NCBI RefSeq assembly: GCF_032854445.1
Contig: NC_088295.1
Span: 76,476,028 to 76,540,027, forward strand
Direction of reading: 5' to 3'
Length of the DNA stretch: 64,000 nucleotides
From: Liolophura sinensis
Taxonomy: Eukaryota; Mollusca; Polyplacophora; Chitonida; Chitonidae
The notes below the pieces were generated by a model. The model saw nothing but the letters and a program-made list of their open reading frames with translations, was not told the DNA's origin and ran no database searches. Of this stretch, positions 1-12,309 are shown in pieces. Made by a program: the position numbers and the translations under genes. The first letter of the stretch is position 1; the number at the start of each line of letters is the position of its first letter.

Positions 1-639
1 CTTTTCTGAAGATTTGCGGTATTCGTTTTGAGAGACAGTGACGTCTTCTTCATACTTTGGTTGTTGGCATGACAACAGTAAAATACTCTCCAGCCCAACA
101 AGAAAATGAACAATCAGGAAATACACCTTGGCAACATGGGCTTTGGTTGGTGTGGGAAAGATACGAGCTTCAATCGCCAGTCGCTGCAGGTGAACGACAA
201 CGCATAGATAGAGATGGGAGGAAACATGCTCAAGGATCCTTTATCATATATTGATAAACATTTCAATCAATTTCAATCGATCCTTATTCTCATGGTGGCT
301 ATGTTGCGTTCCAACTCTTATCCACAGATCAATAAATGCAGGTTTGTAGGGTTATTTAATGACCGATTATCCTTGTCTCAATACTCCGAGATACTCGTCA
401 ATATACTGACTGACAAAAAGAGTGATTTACAAGATCCAGGCATAAAAGGGCATAGTGGTTGTAACTGTATGCTCCCCAGTAGTCTTGGCTGGTCTGCGTA
501 GTGAAGATACATTTACGATGGTGCAGCACAGAGAAAAACAGTACTGATCTAGGATTATCAAACATACTGAACGCCTTTATTTTCAAGTTGAAAAATTTTA
601 CACCAGAAGATTTCCATCTTGGTAACTAATCATGCCTTA
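1..639. other. No gene recognised
   Basis: Short frames only, with no splice context or recognisable domain. The left neighbour of the minisatellite. Confidence 0.6.
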
Positions 640-1880
640 TATACGGAGACGTGAAATGATGGACTACGTACCTTGAAACATTTTTATGATGGAAATGGAG
701 GCCTAGGTACTTTCAAACATTTGGATGATGGGGGTAGTTGTATATGTGCACCTTCAAACATTTCAATAATGGGAACTGGGGGATTTAAATTAGAGGAATG
801 TAGGTTATATACCAACAAGCCTTGTATGTACCTTGAAATATTTGGATGATGGGTTAGAGGTCAGTGTACCTTCAAACATTTGGATAATGGGGTTGGAGAT
901 CAGTGTACTATCAAGCATTTGGATGATGGGGTTATCAGTGAGGTCAGTGTACCTTCAATCATTTGGATAATGGGGTTGGAGATCAGAGTACCTTAAAACA
1001 TTTGGATAATGGGGTTGGAGGTCAGTGTATTATCAATCATTTGGATGATGGAGTTGGAGGTCAGTGTACCATCAAACATTTGGATGATGCGGTTGGAGGT
1101 CAGTGTACCTTCAAACATTTGGATGATGGGGTTGGAGATCTGTATAACTCCAAACATTTGGATGATGGAGTTGGAGGTCAGTGTACCATCAAACATTTGG
1201 ATGATGGTGTTGGAGGTCAGTGTACCATCAAACATTTGCATGATATGGTTGGAGGTCAGTGTACCATCAAACATTTGGATGATGGGGTTGGAGATCATTG
1301 TACCATCAAACATTTGGATGATGCGGTTGGAGGTCAGTATGCCTTCAAACATTTGGATGATGGAGTTGGAGATCAGTGTACCATCAAACATTTGGATGAT
1401 GGGGTTGGAGGTCAGAGCACCTTCAAACATTTGGATGATGGGGTTGGAGGTCAGTGCGCTTTCAAACATTTGGATGATGGGGTTGGAGATCATTGTACCA
1501 TCAAACATTTGGATGATGGGGTTGGAGATCAGTGTACCATCAAACATTTGGATGATGGGGTTGGAGATCTGTGTAACTTCAAACATTTCGATAAGGGCTA
1601 CATGTATGTACCCTTAAAATTTGGGACGGGGGAATGTTAGGCTTTGCATTTACAATGTAAGCATTTAGGCACGGGAATGGGTGGGCTATATGTAACTTTA
1701 AACAGGTGGATAAAACGGAACGGTGGTCATTGTGCCTTTAAAATGTGGATAAGGAGAATGGTTCGCATGTAGCTTCAAACGTCTGGATAAAGAGAACCCG
1801 ATAGCTATGTACCTTCAAACATATACACAAGAAGGATGGACAGTTGCGTACATTCAATCGTTTGGTGATGAATTTGTGGG
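640..1880 (+). repeat. 39-bp minisatellite with decaying flanks
   Basis: The core at 963-1590 has 16 units of 39 bp, near AAACATTTGGATGATGGGGT TGGAGGTCAGTGTACCATC. Flanking units at 640-960 and 1600-1880 keep the CAAACATTTGGATGATGGGG seed but differ in length and sequence, so homogeneity falls away from the centre. Because 39 is divisible by three and the unit lacks stops, three long frames are open at once (two plus, one minus); the plus frame repeats KHLDDGVGGQCTI. I see no start context, splice sites or codon bias that would make any of them a gene. Confidence 0.95.
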
Positions 1881-4504
1881 CGCAAGAAATGCCGTGTCAG
1901 AGTTCTCTAGGCAATGTCTGGCAAAAGGCATCTTGGTTGCAACTTTAACATTGTTACGGGAGAACAGGCCTTGGATGAATTAAGATGGTATCTCCTTGCA
2001 GCGATTTATTGGCAGTAAGACACACACCCTCTCTATCAGTCCCTCTTTTCGGCTCTGGTTGCCTGACAATTGTCTGGAACATTTCCCATTCATGTCTGTC
2101 GATGTGAAGTCACCAGCATGTTATGCGATCCTCACGATGGAAAATCAGTCAACATCATTGTAGCCAGCCCGACCTTGACTAATAATAGAGCTAGGTTCTC
2201 TCCAGAATGTTGGCGTCTACCACTCGAATTGTGTAATAGACTGCAAAATTAGCTTCCGGAAAATGGGATCGGCTGGGATATACCTAATGGCGTATGATTA
2301 TACATAGCGGTCAACGTCCACGCATGGACCCGTCTATACATTTAAAAGTAATACAAATTATGGATGAAGACGTATTACTGCTTGGTGATGAAAATGTCAT
2401 TATGATTGAGGAGTTTTGCCAGTCCAGCTATGAATTCAAAGTAATCGCAAACATTTTACTTTTGACAGATTCTATGAACGTTCATTTGTACCAAATATAT
2501 TTTCTTTCAAGATAATATTGCGAGGAATGGTAGGTTGGAGGGTAGGAGATGGGGTTATTATTTCTGTCTTATTGAAATAAATGACACTTTCTGAATTATG
2601 GTTTAAATAAGTACTAGGATTACATTCATGGAATTATTTGATACCGTTCACACAATAATTCTGATATGGTTCTGATATGATTTTTTTTCCATCGTGTAGA
2701 CTGTTTCTTTCCCTTCGTTTGAATTACTTTTGTCGATGTCTGTCAGTGGGTCTCTCACTTTCAGAATAGAACAATATGTATTATCAAATCGTCTAATCAA
2801 GCTGGTATGATATAGGTTCCGACTTGATTGGTCTAAAAATCAATGTGTAAAAACCCGATGAAAGGTCTCTCCGAACACAGGTTGACATCCAGAGGCTGTT
2901 ATCAATGGTCAGTCACTTCATTAGCAGACATTTAATGTCTACTTGAGTAAAATTGTGTAAAGTAGATTGAATTGGATATGATTAGGATCGAATGAGGGAT
3001 ACAGAACACTCAACCGTAAACAGCCCTTGAATTAAGCGACACAGACCCCTCTAATGACACTATTTTTAAAATGAATTCACTTTGTTACAGAGACAGATTC
3101 AGCAAAGTAAGGGAGATAATTCTCGCAACACTATTCAAAAAGAGCTCCTTGGGTTAATTCCCTTGTAAATGTAGTCTCGCTGATCCGTAATGCCATATTC
3201 GTATATCATCACTGATTCACGGTAACTTAGTGAATGATGTTTTTCATATTTGTTCTCTCATTTCTGAAACATTATATTCAAGATTAAGGTTAGCATCTCA
3301 AACTTACAGGACGACTGGCAGTTTATTTACCCTGAAAGAAAGGGCAAACAAAATATTATGTCGAAAAACAATTAGGCTACTTTGTAGAGAAAAACGTTAT
3401 ATCTAAAACTATCTATACAAAATACATTTTAAAATCTTCAAAGTGTTGACTATTCATAGCGTGTTTTAATTTCGCTGACTATGCAAATGCCCTATTACAC
3501 ATTCACCACAAAAACTCACGATTTGAAATTTTTAATCTCGTATCCATATTGCAAATGCACCGTCAGTCTGTCAGTATCCCTGGCAACCCTTAAACAATTT
3601 GTCGTTTACATGAAATGAAATGTAAATATGAACGTAAAATATGGTTATGCTTTTACACGCATGTAATTTGGGGCAAACCATCTTACTAGGGCAATTAAAA
3701 GTTGCTACTAGTTAAGCATTTAGATGAACTCTTAGAACAAAACCCTGACTGAGGAAACTGACAAGAGGCCTGATTTCATCGGTTATACGTGTGGTCATTT
3801 GCTAACTATCACACTGTTGTTACTGCTGTACCTTTACCGTCTATGCTGTAGGCTTCTTATATTATATCCCTACATAAACTGGACTGAATGTCCCTGAGGC
3901 CTGGTCCATTTACATTTTTTTAGTATGGCAGTACACTAAATGTGATGAGAACACAGACAAGCGCACATTAAGTGTGCAGGGGTGAATGCGTGATGTGTTC
4001 AGTGTTACTCTCCAGAGAATCACCTTTATAAACACCTTTAGTTAATTGGTTACTGTTTACCATAATGAACAATAACGTTTTGCTTGCACACAACTTAACA
4101 CTGTCGACCGCCTTTTGTCACCAAAATTCTGAGCGCAATGAAACGGGGTCATCACGTCTCTTGTGAAGACGTAGGAGTTTGTTAGTATGACATTGGCGAG
4201 AAATGGTTATCGCTTTTGAGTGAAGTGCTCAGATTCGGTGATCAAACGGTCGCTGGCGTCTATTGTAAGAGAGGTCGCGAAGCTAAATGCGACATACGGT
4301 TATATATAGATATTTCATATATTAAAAGCTGGGCTCTTTCTTTGTACGGTATAACACAGCCTACAACATAGCGGTACTCATCACCGATCTGTAAATTACA
4401 CCATCTACACATTCGTTTTGACCTGGGGAAATTTTGTCATCAGCTAGAGTAAACTGGCCCTTAAACCCCACATAATAAAGCTGTGGATGAAGCTACCAAA
4501 GTTA
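1881..4504. other. Non-coding, no feature seen
   Basis: AT-rich single-copy-looking sequence; the longest frame (2294-2515, plus) has no family resemblance. Confidence 0.6.
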
Positions 4505-4750
4505 GCGCGTATGTATGTATGTATATGTATGCATGGAGTTTAATGTCGTACTTAAAAAATATTCAGTCATATGACGACGAGGAGTCATTAGATGTGTGTA
4601 ATTTAATGTGTCTTCTTGTGGCGGGTCAAGTCCATGCCGCCAAAGTGCTGCCGCCACTGAAGTATCATGCCGAAGACACCAAACATGACACCCACCCAGT
4701 CGCATTATACTGACACCGGGCCAACCAGTACTGTTTCCTTGCTCTAACCT
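4505..4750 (-). mobile_element. SINE-like dispersed repeat, family 2, copy 1
   Basis: About 240 bp matching the copy at 35007-35250. Shared blocks include the GTATGTATGCATG...TTTAACGTCGTACTTAA end and CATGCCGCCAAAGTGCT. Read on the minus strand it ends with a tail of the form AAGTACGACGTTAAAC...CATGCATACATACATA, a normal SINE 3' end, so the minus strand is taken as the element strand. The overlapping open frames are not genes. Confidence 0.75.
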
Positions 4751-4780
4751 GTCAGTACTGAAAGTTAGTAAGTGGATTCT

Positions 4781-4905
4781 GAGTGGTTGGTATGTTGGGT
4801 GGTTAGTATGTTGGGTGGTTAGTGTTGAGTGGTTAGTATGTTGGGTGGTTAGTGTTGAGTGGTTAGTATGTTGGGTGGTTAGTATGTTGGGTGGTTAGTA
4901 TGTGG
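4781..4905. repeat. 14/16-bp GGTTAGTATGTTGGGT minisatellite
   Basis: Tandem units of GTATGTTGGGTGGTTA (16 bp) alternate with GTGTTGAGTGGTTA (14 bp), about eight units in all. It directly follows the family-2 SINE copy. Confidence 0.93.
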
Positions 4906-5149
4906 ACCAGAAGTCATAAATTCCAAAGATAAACCAGTGAATATCTATCATGATTGACAAGCAGCAAATAACAGTAACAGTGTGTATATCGTTTTCAATA
5001 TTAATTAGATCACATCCAAGCATTGTTTCCTTACCCAGCTGGACGCATTTCCGTGCCGTGATATTTATAGTGTTGACTAACTGACCCCACACAGAAACGA
5101 CTCCTCTAGCCATTGTTTACTGCTGCCGGACGACAGTAAGATATACTGG

Positions 5150-5212
5150 ACCTTTCACACATAATGCCGACCCCCGTCGTATAAGTGAAATATTCTTGAG
5201 TGCAAAATAAAT
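5150..5212 (+). mobile_element. tRNA-SINE 3' fragment
   Basis: Carries CATAATGCCG...CCGTCGTATAAGTGAAATATTCTTGAGTG then AAATAAATA, the 3' end of the SINE family seen in full at 5746-6012 and 30250-30530. The head is missing. Confidence 0.8.
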
Positions 5213-5745
5213 ATACATACTGTATATACTGTAATTATGCTAAATTTGACGCTCTTCTGGCGTACATATAAATATAATCAACGGTTTATGAATGTACAGT
5301 TTTGTTTATTTATATTGTTAATATGTCATTGGTTTTAAGGCAATGGGAATGAATACTTCATATGTGCAGAATTGTGTAAATTTGGAAATGTTAGCTAGAC
5401 ATCATAAAGCCTCGCTGGGTATCTCTGACATATAAAGCCGCCGTCGATCCACGAAAAGCAGCTCTCCACACTGCCTTGGGAGCCGGACGTGGTCGTGAAG
5501 TTAATATGTTTGTCTTGTTTTCTAAAACTTGAGATTTCCCTAGCTCACTCTATTCCCCGGTGTTTGGTAGCGGTTATAAAAACCACCAACGCATCGCCGC
5601 AGATCACTTGCCTTTCCATCACCACAGATCACTCCCCTTCCCATCGCCGCAGATCACTTGCTTTTCCAGAATAAGCGATATTCCTTGAGCTAACTCAGTG
5701 GGTCAAATATTGTGTTACACGAAAAGAAAGTAAGTTTGTCTTTTG

Positions 5746-6012
5746 ATTTATTTTTTTATTTGATTGGTGTTTTACGCCGTACTCAAGAATATTTCACTTA
5801 TACGACGGCGGCCAGCATTATGGTGGGAGGAAACCGGGTAGAGCCCGGTGGAAACCCAGTACCATCCGCAGGTTGCTTCCAGACCCTCCCACATACGGCC
5901 GGAGAGGAAGCCAGCATGAGCTGGACTTGAGCTCACAGCGACCGCATTGGTGAGAGGCTCCTGGGTCATTACGCTGCGCTAGCGCGCTAACCAACTGAGC
6001 CACGGAGGCCCT
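5746..6012 (-). mobile_element. Full-length tRNA-headed SINE (V-SINE/RUDI-like)
   Basis: Complete minus-strand SINE. The tRNA-derived head begins GGGCCTCCGTGGCTCAGTTGG (A-box region) and holds a GAGCTCAAGTCC B-box-like block. A central conserved part includes a self-complementary CCGGGCTC...GAGCCCGG-type hairpin. The tail reads CCGCCGTCGTATAAGTGAAATATTCTTGAGTACGGCGTAAAACACCAATCAAAT with A-rich simple repeats. A 13-bp target-site duplication with one mismatch flanks it (5733-5745 and 6013-6025, AGTKTGTCTTTTG). Family assignment to molluscan V-SINE/RUDI is from memory; the structure itself is visible. It is non-coding and depends on a LINE for retrotransposition. Confidence 0.9.
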
Positions 6013-6025
6013 AGTGTGTCTTTTG

Positions 6026-7635
6026 CCATAGACTGTTAATTTACTCTGCACACTCCTGCTTTTACTGTATAAATCACCAATCATTCTGATCAACTCCACT
6101 TTCTCATTGCTAGTTAACAATGGCCTCCAGCGAAACAGCCAAGGCAGATTAGCCAAATGTGCAAACAATAAGCCTGCTCCGTTATAAAAGTTGAACACGG
6201 AAACTTATTAAATTTTGACCGGGGAATTGGGCACCGGCAGATTTTCCTCTCGCACAAGGTGATGCTGGTGTGAATTAGGACTTCCACCTCACAAGTCTTT
6301 TGTTGTGTGACTCAAAACATGTTGCGTTCTGCGGTTTCATCTGGAACGTACTTGCTCTACCCATTTTGACGTTGCACTGTTGGCGCTGGTGTGGAAAAGG
6401 GTCACTGAAATGACGTAATATGTCCCACTTCAGACTTACGCCGGTAACACATCTCTACATTCCGTGTTCTTATTGCTCATGAACCCTTGCGAAAAATAAC
6501 ATGCTAATTGTCCATGACGCAATCTTAAGTTCGTTGAAAACCACTTATCTTCCACAAAGCAGCATAGAAGCGTAAATGAGGCGTCGGAATGTTAGTAAAT
6601 AACTTTCGAAAGACTGGTGGCTCACCCGCTTTCCTACTTCGCTAAAAGTGACCACAATCATGTCGGTGAAGGAGGTTTTAACGTTAAACAGCAAATCAAG
6701 TAACTAAATATATCAGTATTATTGCTGTGGACGAGAAAGCATTCTTTTATATACAATGCACTTTTTAACTAGGGTGTAAAACCATAACCCTTGGCTAGTC
6801 ACCATTTGGTACTGTTAGTCTTTTTATTGGAGAATAACGGCAGTTCAGTACAATTGGAAGGTAATGACGATTAAGATGGCACGTTTTCACTGTTGAATAC
6901 GTATTCCTTCTCTCCAGCGTTTGAAGAATACAGAGTTTATAAAGGCAAGTTAATTTCCCTGTAGGGAAACTCACTATCATCTATCATGCAGGAAGCGGAT
7001 GTCATTGTCCAACAGTTGGTAATGCTTATGTGAATAAAGAGGCCAGCTGGCATCCCAGTGGAAACGCTTTTAGGCAGTCTGGAGAGTGTAGAGAATTTAT
7101 GAATTACTAATGGAGTGAAACGCTCAAGGACAGTCCGCTGAGGTATGTAGCTGCATATAGGAATGATCTGTATGTACAAAATCTATGAAATCAGAAGATT
7201 TGAACGGAATTACGTAATATCTGCATAAACGTCTCCCGACCGTGCAATTTCTCTTATCCACTACTTAAGTATTTACACCAAATTGGTTTGAGTTATAATA
7301 ACACTAATGTTCAGTTAAAAACCGAGAGCCGTAACAAACCCTAACACATTCACTGCAATGTTTATTTCCATCCCTATGCCACAGTTCATATGTCTGTAGT
7401 AAGATAAGTTTGACAATCAATGCACCAGCATGCTTAAAGTGTTAAGTCACCATTTAGATCATTAGCTGATGGTTGCATACGTTAAAGTAAGTAAGGTTGT
7501 GTTTAATGCAAATGAACTCATCATTTTATTCTGTTTGCTGTATGGCTCCTAGAATCAACAGAGTGTAAGAGTAGAGTCTACACAAAGTTTGTTCAGTGAT
7601 ACATCATTGAAAGAACTCTGCATAAATGGATTAAG
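6026..7635. other. Non-coding, no feature seen
   Basis: Nothing beyond short stop-free runs on both strands. Confidence 0.6.
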
Positions 7636-7803
7636 ACAAACGCAGTACCACCGAACTGTGTATTACTGGTACACAAGATATGACTGGCGATCAGTACAAC
7701 CACAGTACCACGAATTTGCGCACTACTGCTATACTCAGCTGAGTGGATATGGGGGCGGTCAGTACAATCATAGTACAACGGATCTGTGTACTGCTGGTGC
7801 ATA
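7636..7803. repeat. Degenerate ~68-bp tandem repeat
   Basis: Three diverged units each opening CAGTACMAYC and containing a TGTRYACTGCTGGT-like block, separated by variable spacers. Overlapping open frames on both strands reflect the repeat. Confidence 0.6.
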
Positions 7804-8919
7804 GACTTGGTACATACCACAGACGCACGGAGTTCCCTTAATGTCGATAACGGTCAATACAGCTTTAGTGCCATAGTGAAAATTCAAATGTCACATAAAC
7901 ATACCGTTTCCATCAACCTTTAATCTCATTACAACTGTTCTCCTTATAATGGATTGGTCATCTAATGCGATATTGACTGTCAACGTAACACTAATGCCCC
8001 GTGTAAACATGTTCGATTGAACACAGTTTGGAATCAATGGAACATGGACTTGAGTGACAGAAAAACTTCACGACTTAAGGTCATTGGAAAACAGATTTCC
8101 TGCCATCGATGACATAAGATATCGGCCCATATAACTCTAGTCTTTGTGATGATCAATACGACAGCTGGTTGAAAAATCTTTTCTTTTATCTATAGCCTGT
8201 GTAGCTTTTAATATCGATTCACATATCAATATTTAAATTTAGCACGCGCGGTTAAAAATAGAATCAAAGTGTATTTTTTATACCATTCATGGAAACGTCG
8301 TCTTAAGAAATTTAACTTCATATGACGAGGCCCCGTTTATGGGTGGATAAAGCGCACTACTCTGAGAAAACACCAAACAAGCTACCTTTCAAACCTACGA
8401 ATGTATACCCGCAGTCGAGCCAGTAACAGACGGATTCCAGAGTACGACCTCATTGGCATGGGCCTCTCCGGTTCTACGAGAACCATGTTTTGGTCACCAA
8501 AAACTTCCCAGAAGACACCAAGTGTATATTCTAGTTTTTGCCATAAGAAACATTTACACTATTGAGGACAGAGGTATGAGGTTATTGTTGGTTCTAACAT
8601 TGCGACATGTAGTCTAAATTGCTTTATTAGAAGCACTGTTTGATAATTATCATCTTGTCGGTGACGTCACGACAGACTTCTTCAGTTATTTGGTGAGATA
8701 GTTCGATTTCTTTCATCCACAAGACTGATCTTGTATGGTCTTGTCCCGAGGTGGAATCCAAACGCCGCGTCCTTTAGCCACTGACCACTTTTCAATACTT
8801 AGTGATATACCATAATCCGTTGTGCATCGTGCTCATCGTGGTGTCTAGTTTTATACGTCTATCTTAGACATGATCTCAGCAGAAAGTTGAGGAAAGCTGA
8901 ATAACAGCGGGACTCATCT
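7804..8919. other. Non-coding, no feature seen
   Basis: No frame of note and no repeats detected by eye. Confidence 0.6.
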
Positions 8920-9240
8920 GGCCAGTCCCATTGACCTCGTCGTGTGTTACCCGAGTATCGTCTAGGTACCAACATAATGACTGACAAGGAGAAGCATCTA
9001 GTCACTGACTTCGCCGTGTGATACCCGTCTTGTTCCCCACATGTTGTGAGAGGGAGTCAAATATCCAGTCCCTTTGACCTCGTCATGTGTTACCCGAGTA
9101 TCGTCTAGGTACCAACATAATGACTGACAAGGAGAAGCATCTAGTCACTGACTTCGCCGTGTGATACCCGTCTTGCTCCCCACATGTTGTGAGAGGGAGT
9201 CAAATATCCAGTCCCTTTGACCTCGTCATGTGTTAGCCGA
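8920..9240. repeat. 143-bp tandem repeat, ~2.2 copies
   Basis: CCAGTCCCWTTGACCTCGTC recurs at 8922, 9065 and 9208, an exact 143-bp period. The first two copies differ at only a few positions, so the duplication is young. No coding frame is conserved. Confidence 0.95.
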
Positions 9241-10640
9241 GGCACGTGTCGTCTATGTCCCCTTATATGGAACTGTTTTCATCATACCGGGAACCAGTAG
9301 ACATCCATAGGTAAATAACCCGGTCGGAAACAGGTGGCCCATCAATCGTATATTCCCGGCTATGTACGTATTCTCTCAGGTAACCGGATATGTCCCATGG
9401 TCACCATGACGTCAGCGATGATTCCCAGTCAGTCTTGATGGAGAGGTGTTTGCAGCAAGTATATCTCTTGTGAAGGTTAACTCTGCACAAAAAAATCAAG
9501 ATCAGCTCTATGACAAAGTACCTTGGATTAAGCACTGGTCTATAATAGACTAACCTGCATGTAGGAGAGAATAATAGCTATGGTAAGAAGAAAAGATAAA
9601 TGACCAGTCTCAACCCAGACCCAGTGTAATACCGTGGATAAGAAGAGGTTGTCTGGTATAAACCTTATTTAAATTTAGGTGTTTATCTTCCAAATGCGTG
9701 GACTTCTCGCCAGGGTCAACTGACATGCATTTGTTCTTCATCTGTCTGAAAAAACTCTCCACCCCTTCACATGTAAACTTTATACAGAAAAACGAAAGTA
9801 TACAACCCCTTCTCCGTCCCATACAAGTAACAAAATCTAAGTTAAATCATAGAAATGTGAACCAGTCTCACTGACCCGTAGTTGCATCGATGAGGATATA
9901 TCGATTTTATATTCCACATAATGCCCTTCTTTAATTATTGGTGAACAAAGTTCAAATCAGAGGAATCAAAGAACAGTACTTCATTCATAAATTTAAATCT
10001 GAACTTAACAGAGAAAACATCGGGAGATGATCTCTCCGAATGGATTATCCCTGGGCAAGTTCGAACTTTATTATATTATATGAAATTTGCTAACTACATG
10101 CTCACTAGCCTGGCGAAAATTGCCCCCTTTAATCAACACATTATCCACCAACATTCTCCATCCTCTATTAATATTTTAAATTCCTTTATTTAACGTTGTG
10201 TTCATGTAACAGGCCGTTGACATTCTACCATTCTTCTAACACTTGGATATGAATTTTACATTTTTCGTGCAAATAGTTGAGTGGCTGCTTTGAACGTAAC
10301 CAAAACACGTGTGTCCGAGGCGGGCAATGTTGCTCATATAACTGTGGTGATCTTTCCAATGTCTTTTGGCATCAGCAATGTATACAGGGGTTACATTTAT
10401 TACTAGACTTTTCTGTTTACGAAGCAGTGAAATTCACAACTTGTATTTTGTTACACAGCTTACACCTTCATCATCACTGGGGTTCACATTTTATGCAGAA
10501 CATATCGATCCTACCACATCTGCAGCTTCCACATCAGTGATTCAATTGCCACCTTAAGGGAGAATAATTCAAACAGATTTGAAACTTCTTGAGTTCACGC
10601 TTTTAGTTGCACGTTTTCACAAATCGTGTGTTAACGTTTT
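9241..10640. other. Non-coding, no gene recognised
   Basis: Two overlapping short plus-strand frames near 10.3-10.5 kb, with no domain and no flanking splice sites that I would defend. Confidence 0.55.
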
Positions 10641-10973
10641 TCAATATAAATCTATGTGCTCAAATCCAGATTTGATGTAATTTTCTTCAACATGCACGAA
10701 AGCAATCAACGGTTTGCGACGGTTTTTCCCGGTGAATCCGAGGACATCTTCGACTGAGGATTCACCCTCAAAGAATTTTTCACTTACGACTGACATCCTT
10801 TCTGTAAATTTGTTTGTACACGTAATCTTAAGTTCTACTCCATCAAATTTACATGTCATTGAAACATGAAAGAGAGATATATCGGTTTCAACGTGGACAA
10901 CGTTGCCTATGGTGATTACTGTAGGCACTCGTGAATGACGTGGCAAGTAGACATCTGCCGCCATTAGGTTCAT
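10641..10973 (-). CDS. Unrecognised 110-residue ORF or terminal exon
   Basis: An ATG-started frame of 110 codons, extended upstream in frame to a possible acceptor (ACCTTCTTTGTAG). The predicted peptide alternates short hydrophobic and polar runs (VPTVITIGNVVHVE, VSMTCKFDGVELKITCTNKF) as a beta-sandwich might, and has only two cysteines. I recognise no domain. A low-complexity C/A tract lies just upstream at 11031-11058. There is no neighbouring exon that I could connect to it. It could be the last exon of a larger gene, a decayed transposon ORF, or chance. Confidence 0.22.
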   Translation of the reverse strand: MNLMAADVYLPRHSRVPTVITIGNVVHVETDISLFHVSMTCKFDGVELKITCTNKFTERMSVVSEKFFEGESSVEDVLGFTGKNRRKPLIAFVHVEENYIKSGFEHIDLY

Positions 10974-11284
10974 TTTAAACACTACAAAGAAGGTAAATAT
11001 GTACATAAAACCCCAAAACCTCCCAAAAAACAACCCCCCCCCCCCCAAAAAAAAAACAACGTTGTGAAGCTAAGACAATAGTTTAGAAATGTGTTACCTA
11101 CGACTGGTATCCTTCAGACACAAATCCCAGACATCAGAAAAAGGCAATTTATTTACAGATTTTGCTGAAGTCAGGCGAGTCCACGAGATGGCTAGTTACC
11201 ATGGTACGAATCCCCATAAAAATTTCAGGAATAAGTTATGTGACGGTAAGCTCTTACAACAATGTATATGGTCTGAAGAGCTCG

Positions 11285-11690
11285 TCATTTTCGAACCGTA
11301 TCTAATACCGCTTAACCTGGGGATAGGGGCCGTAAAGGCAGCCATGCTCATTACATCTGCATGGTGCCTTTATGAACAGTTGCGACTGAGATACCTTGTT
11401 TAATTGTTACTTGACCTGGAACCCATTCATGGACTACGAATTTGAACTTTGATATGGAATTCATGCCTGGAATATCCACTGTCTGCCCGGCAAAATTGAA
11501 AACTGATTTCCGCTTCTCTCTTGTGTGTTACCGGGTTTATTTCCCATTTGTATAATTTCTTACATACCTTTGTCTTCCGGAGCTAGTGTTAAAGGTTGTT
11601 TTGGAAATGGATCTTGCGATTATCGACTTGGACTCGGAATACGCATGGTATACAAATGTCGGACATGACCCTTATATTAACTGCATTTTA
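11285..11690 (+). repeat. Dispersed repeat R, copy 1
   Basis: About 400 bp that aligns along its length with 38352-38788. Shared blocks include CTTAACCTGGGGATAGGGGC, GCCTTTATGAACAGTTG and TGTTTTGGAAATGGATCTTG. No terminal repeats or tail define the element type. Near the end, one frame reads EYAWYTNVGHDPYIN, a peptide also recognisable in the other copy. Confidence 0.85.
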
Positions 11691-12309
11691 TAACAATAAA
11701 ATATATATAAATACAACTTTGATTTCCTTTTCGTTAACTTCAGTATCTGAAACAATCAGCCCTGATGCCATGTTTATCTGAGCTTGTTTCATACACCACA
11801 CGGTTACGCTGCAATGTTTCAAAATGCACACCTTTGTCATGAAAACATATGCTAAATATTAACATGCTTCAAAAAGATTACAGTGCCACTAGCGCACACA
11901 TATTTAGTGGCGGTTTTGGTGTCGGGCGTTGTGGCTGGACCTAATACCTGCTGCAAGACAGGCCTAGGATTTCTTTGTGCTCTGTCTTTCCAAAATATTG
12001 AACAAAGAACGTCTGGGACGAAGTATACGTTACAATAATGTCTTCTGGTTACAGATATAGATTGTAGAAAAAGTTGAAAGCCTTTATTTGATCCACATAA
12101 GAACTGTTAACAGGTCGATGGATAAAGTTTTGGTCAGCGCGGTGTTTCTCAAACAACCTGAAGTAACACACAGGAAAGAGTTACATTTCCAAAAATATAT
12201 TTTTCTGAAAGCCAGCCCACCATTGTAAAGGAATGTCATACATTTTGCGGCGTTTTTATCATATAAGGCTAGTTATGCCTTGGCAATCTATAGGTGTCAC
12301 TTATATGTG

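Noticed and set aside
963-1640. 225-codon plus-strand frame made of a 13-residue repeat
   Set aside because: It is the 39-bp minisatellite read through. Two other frames are equally open, and there is no splice or start context.
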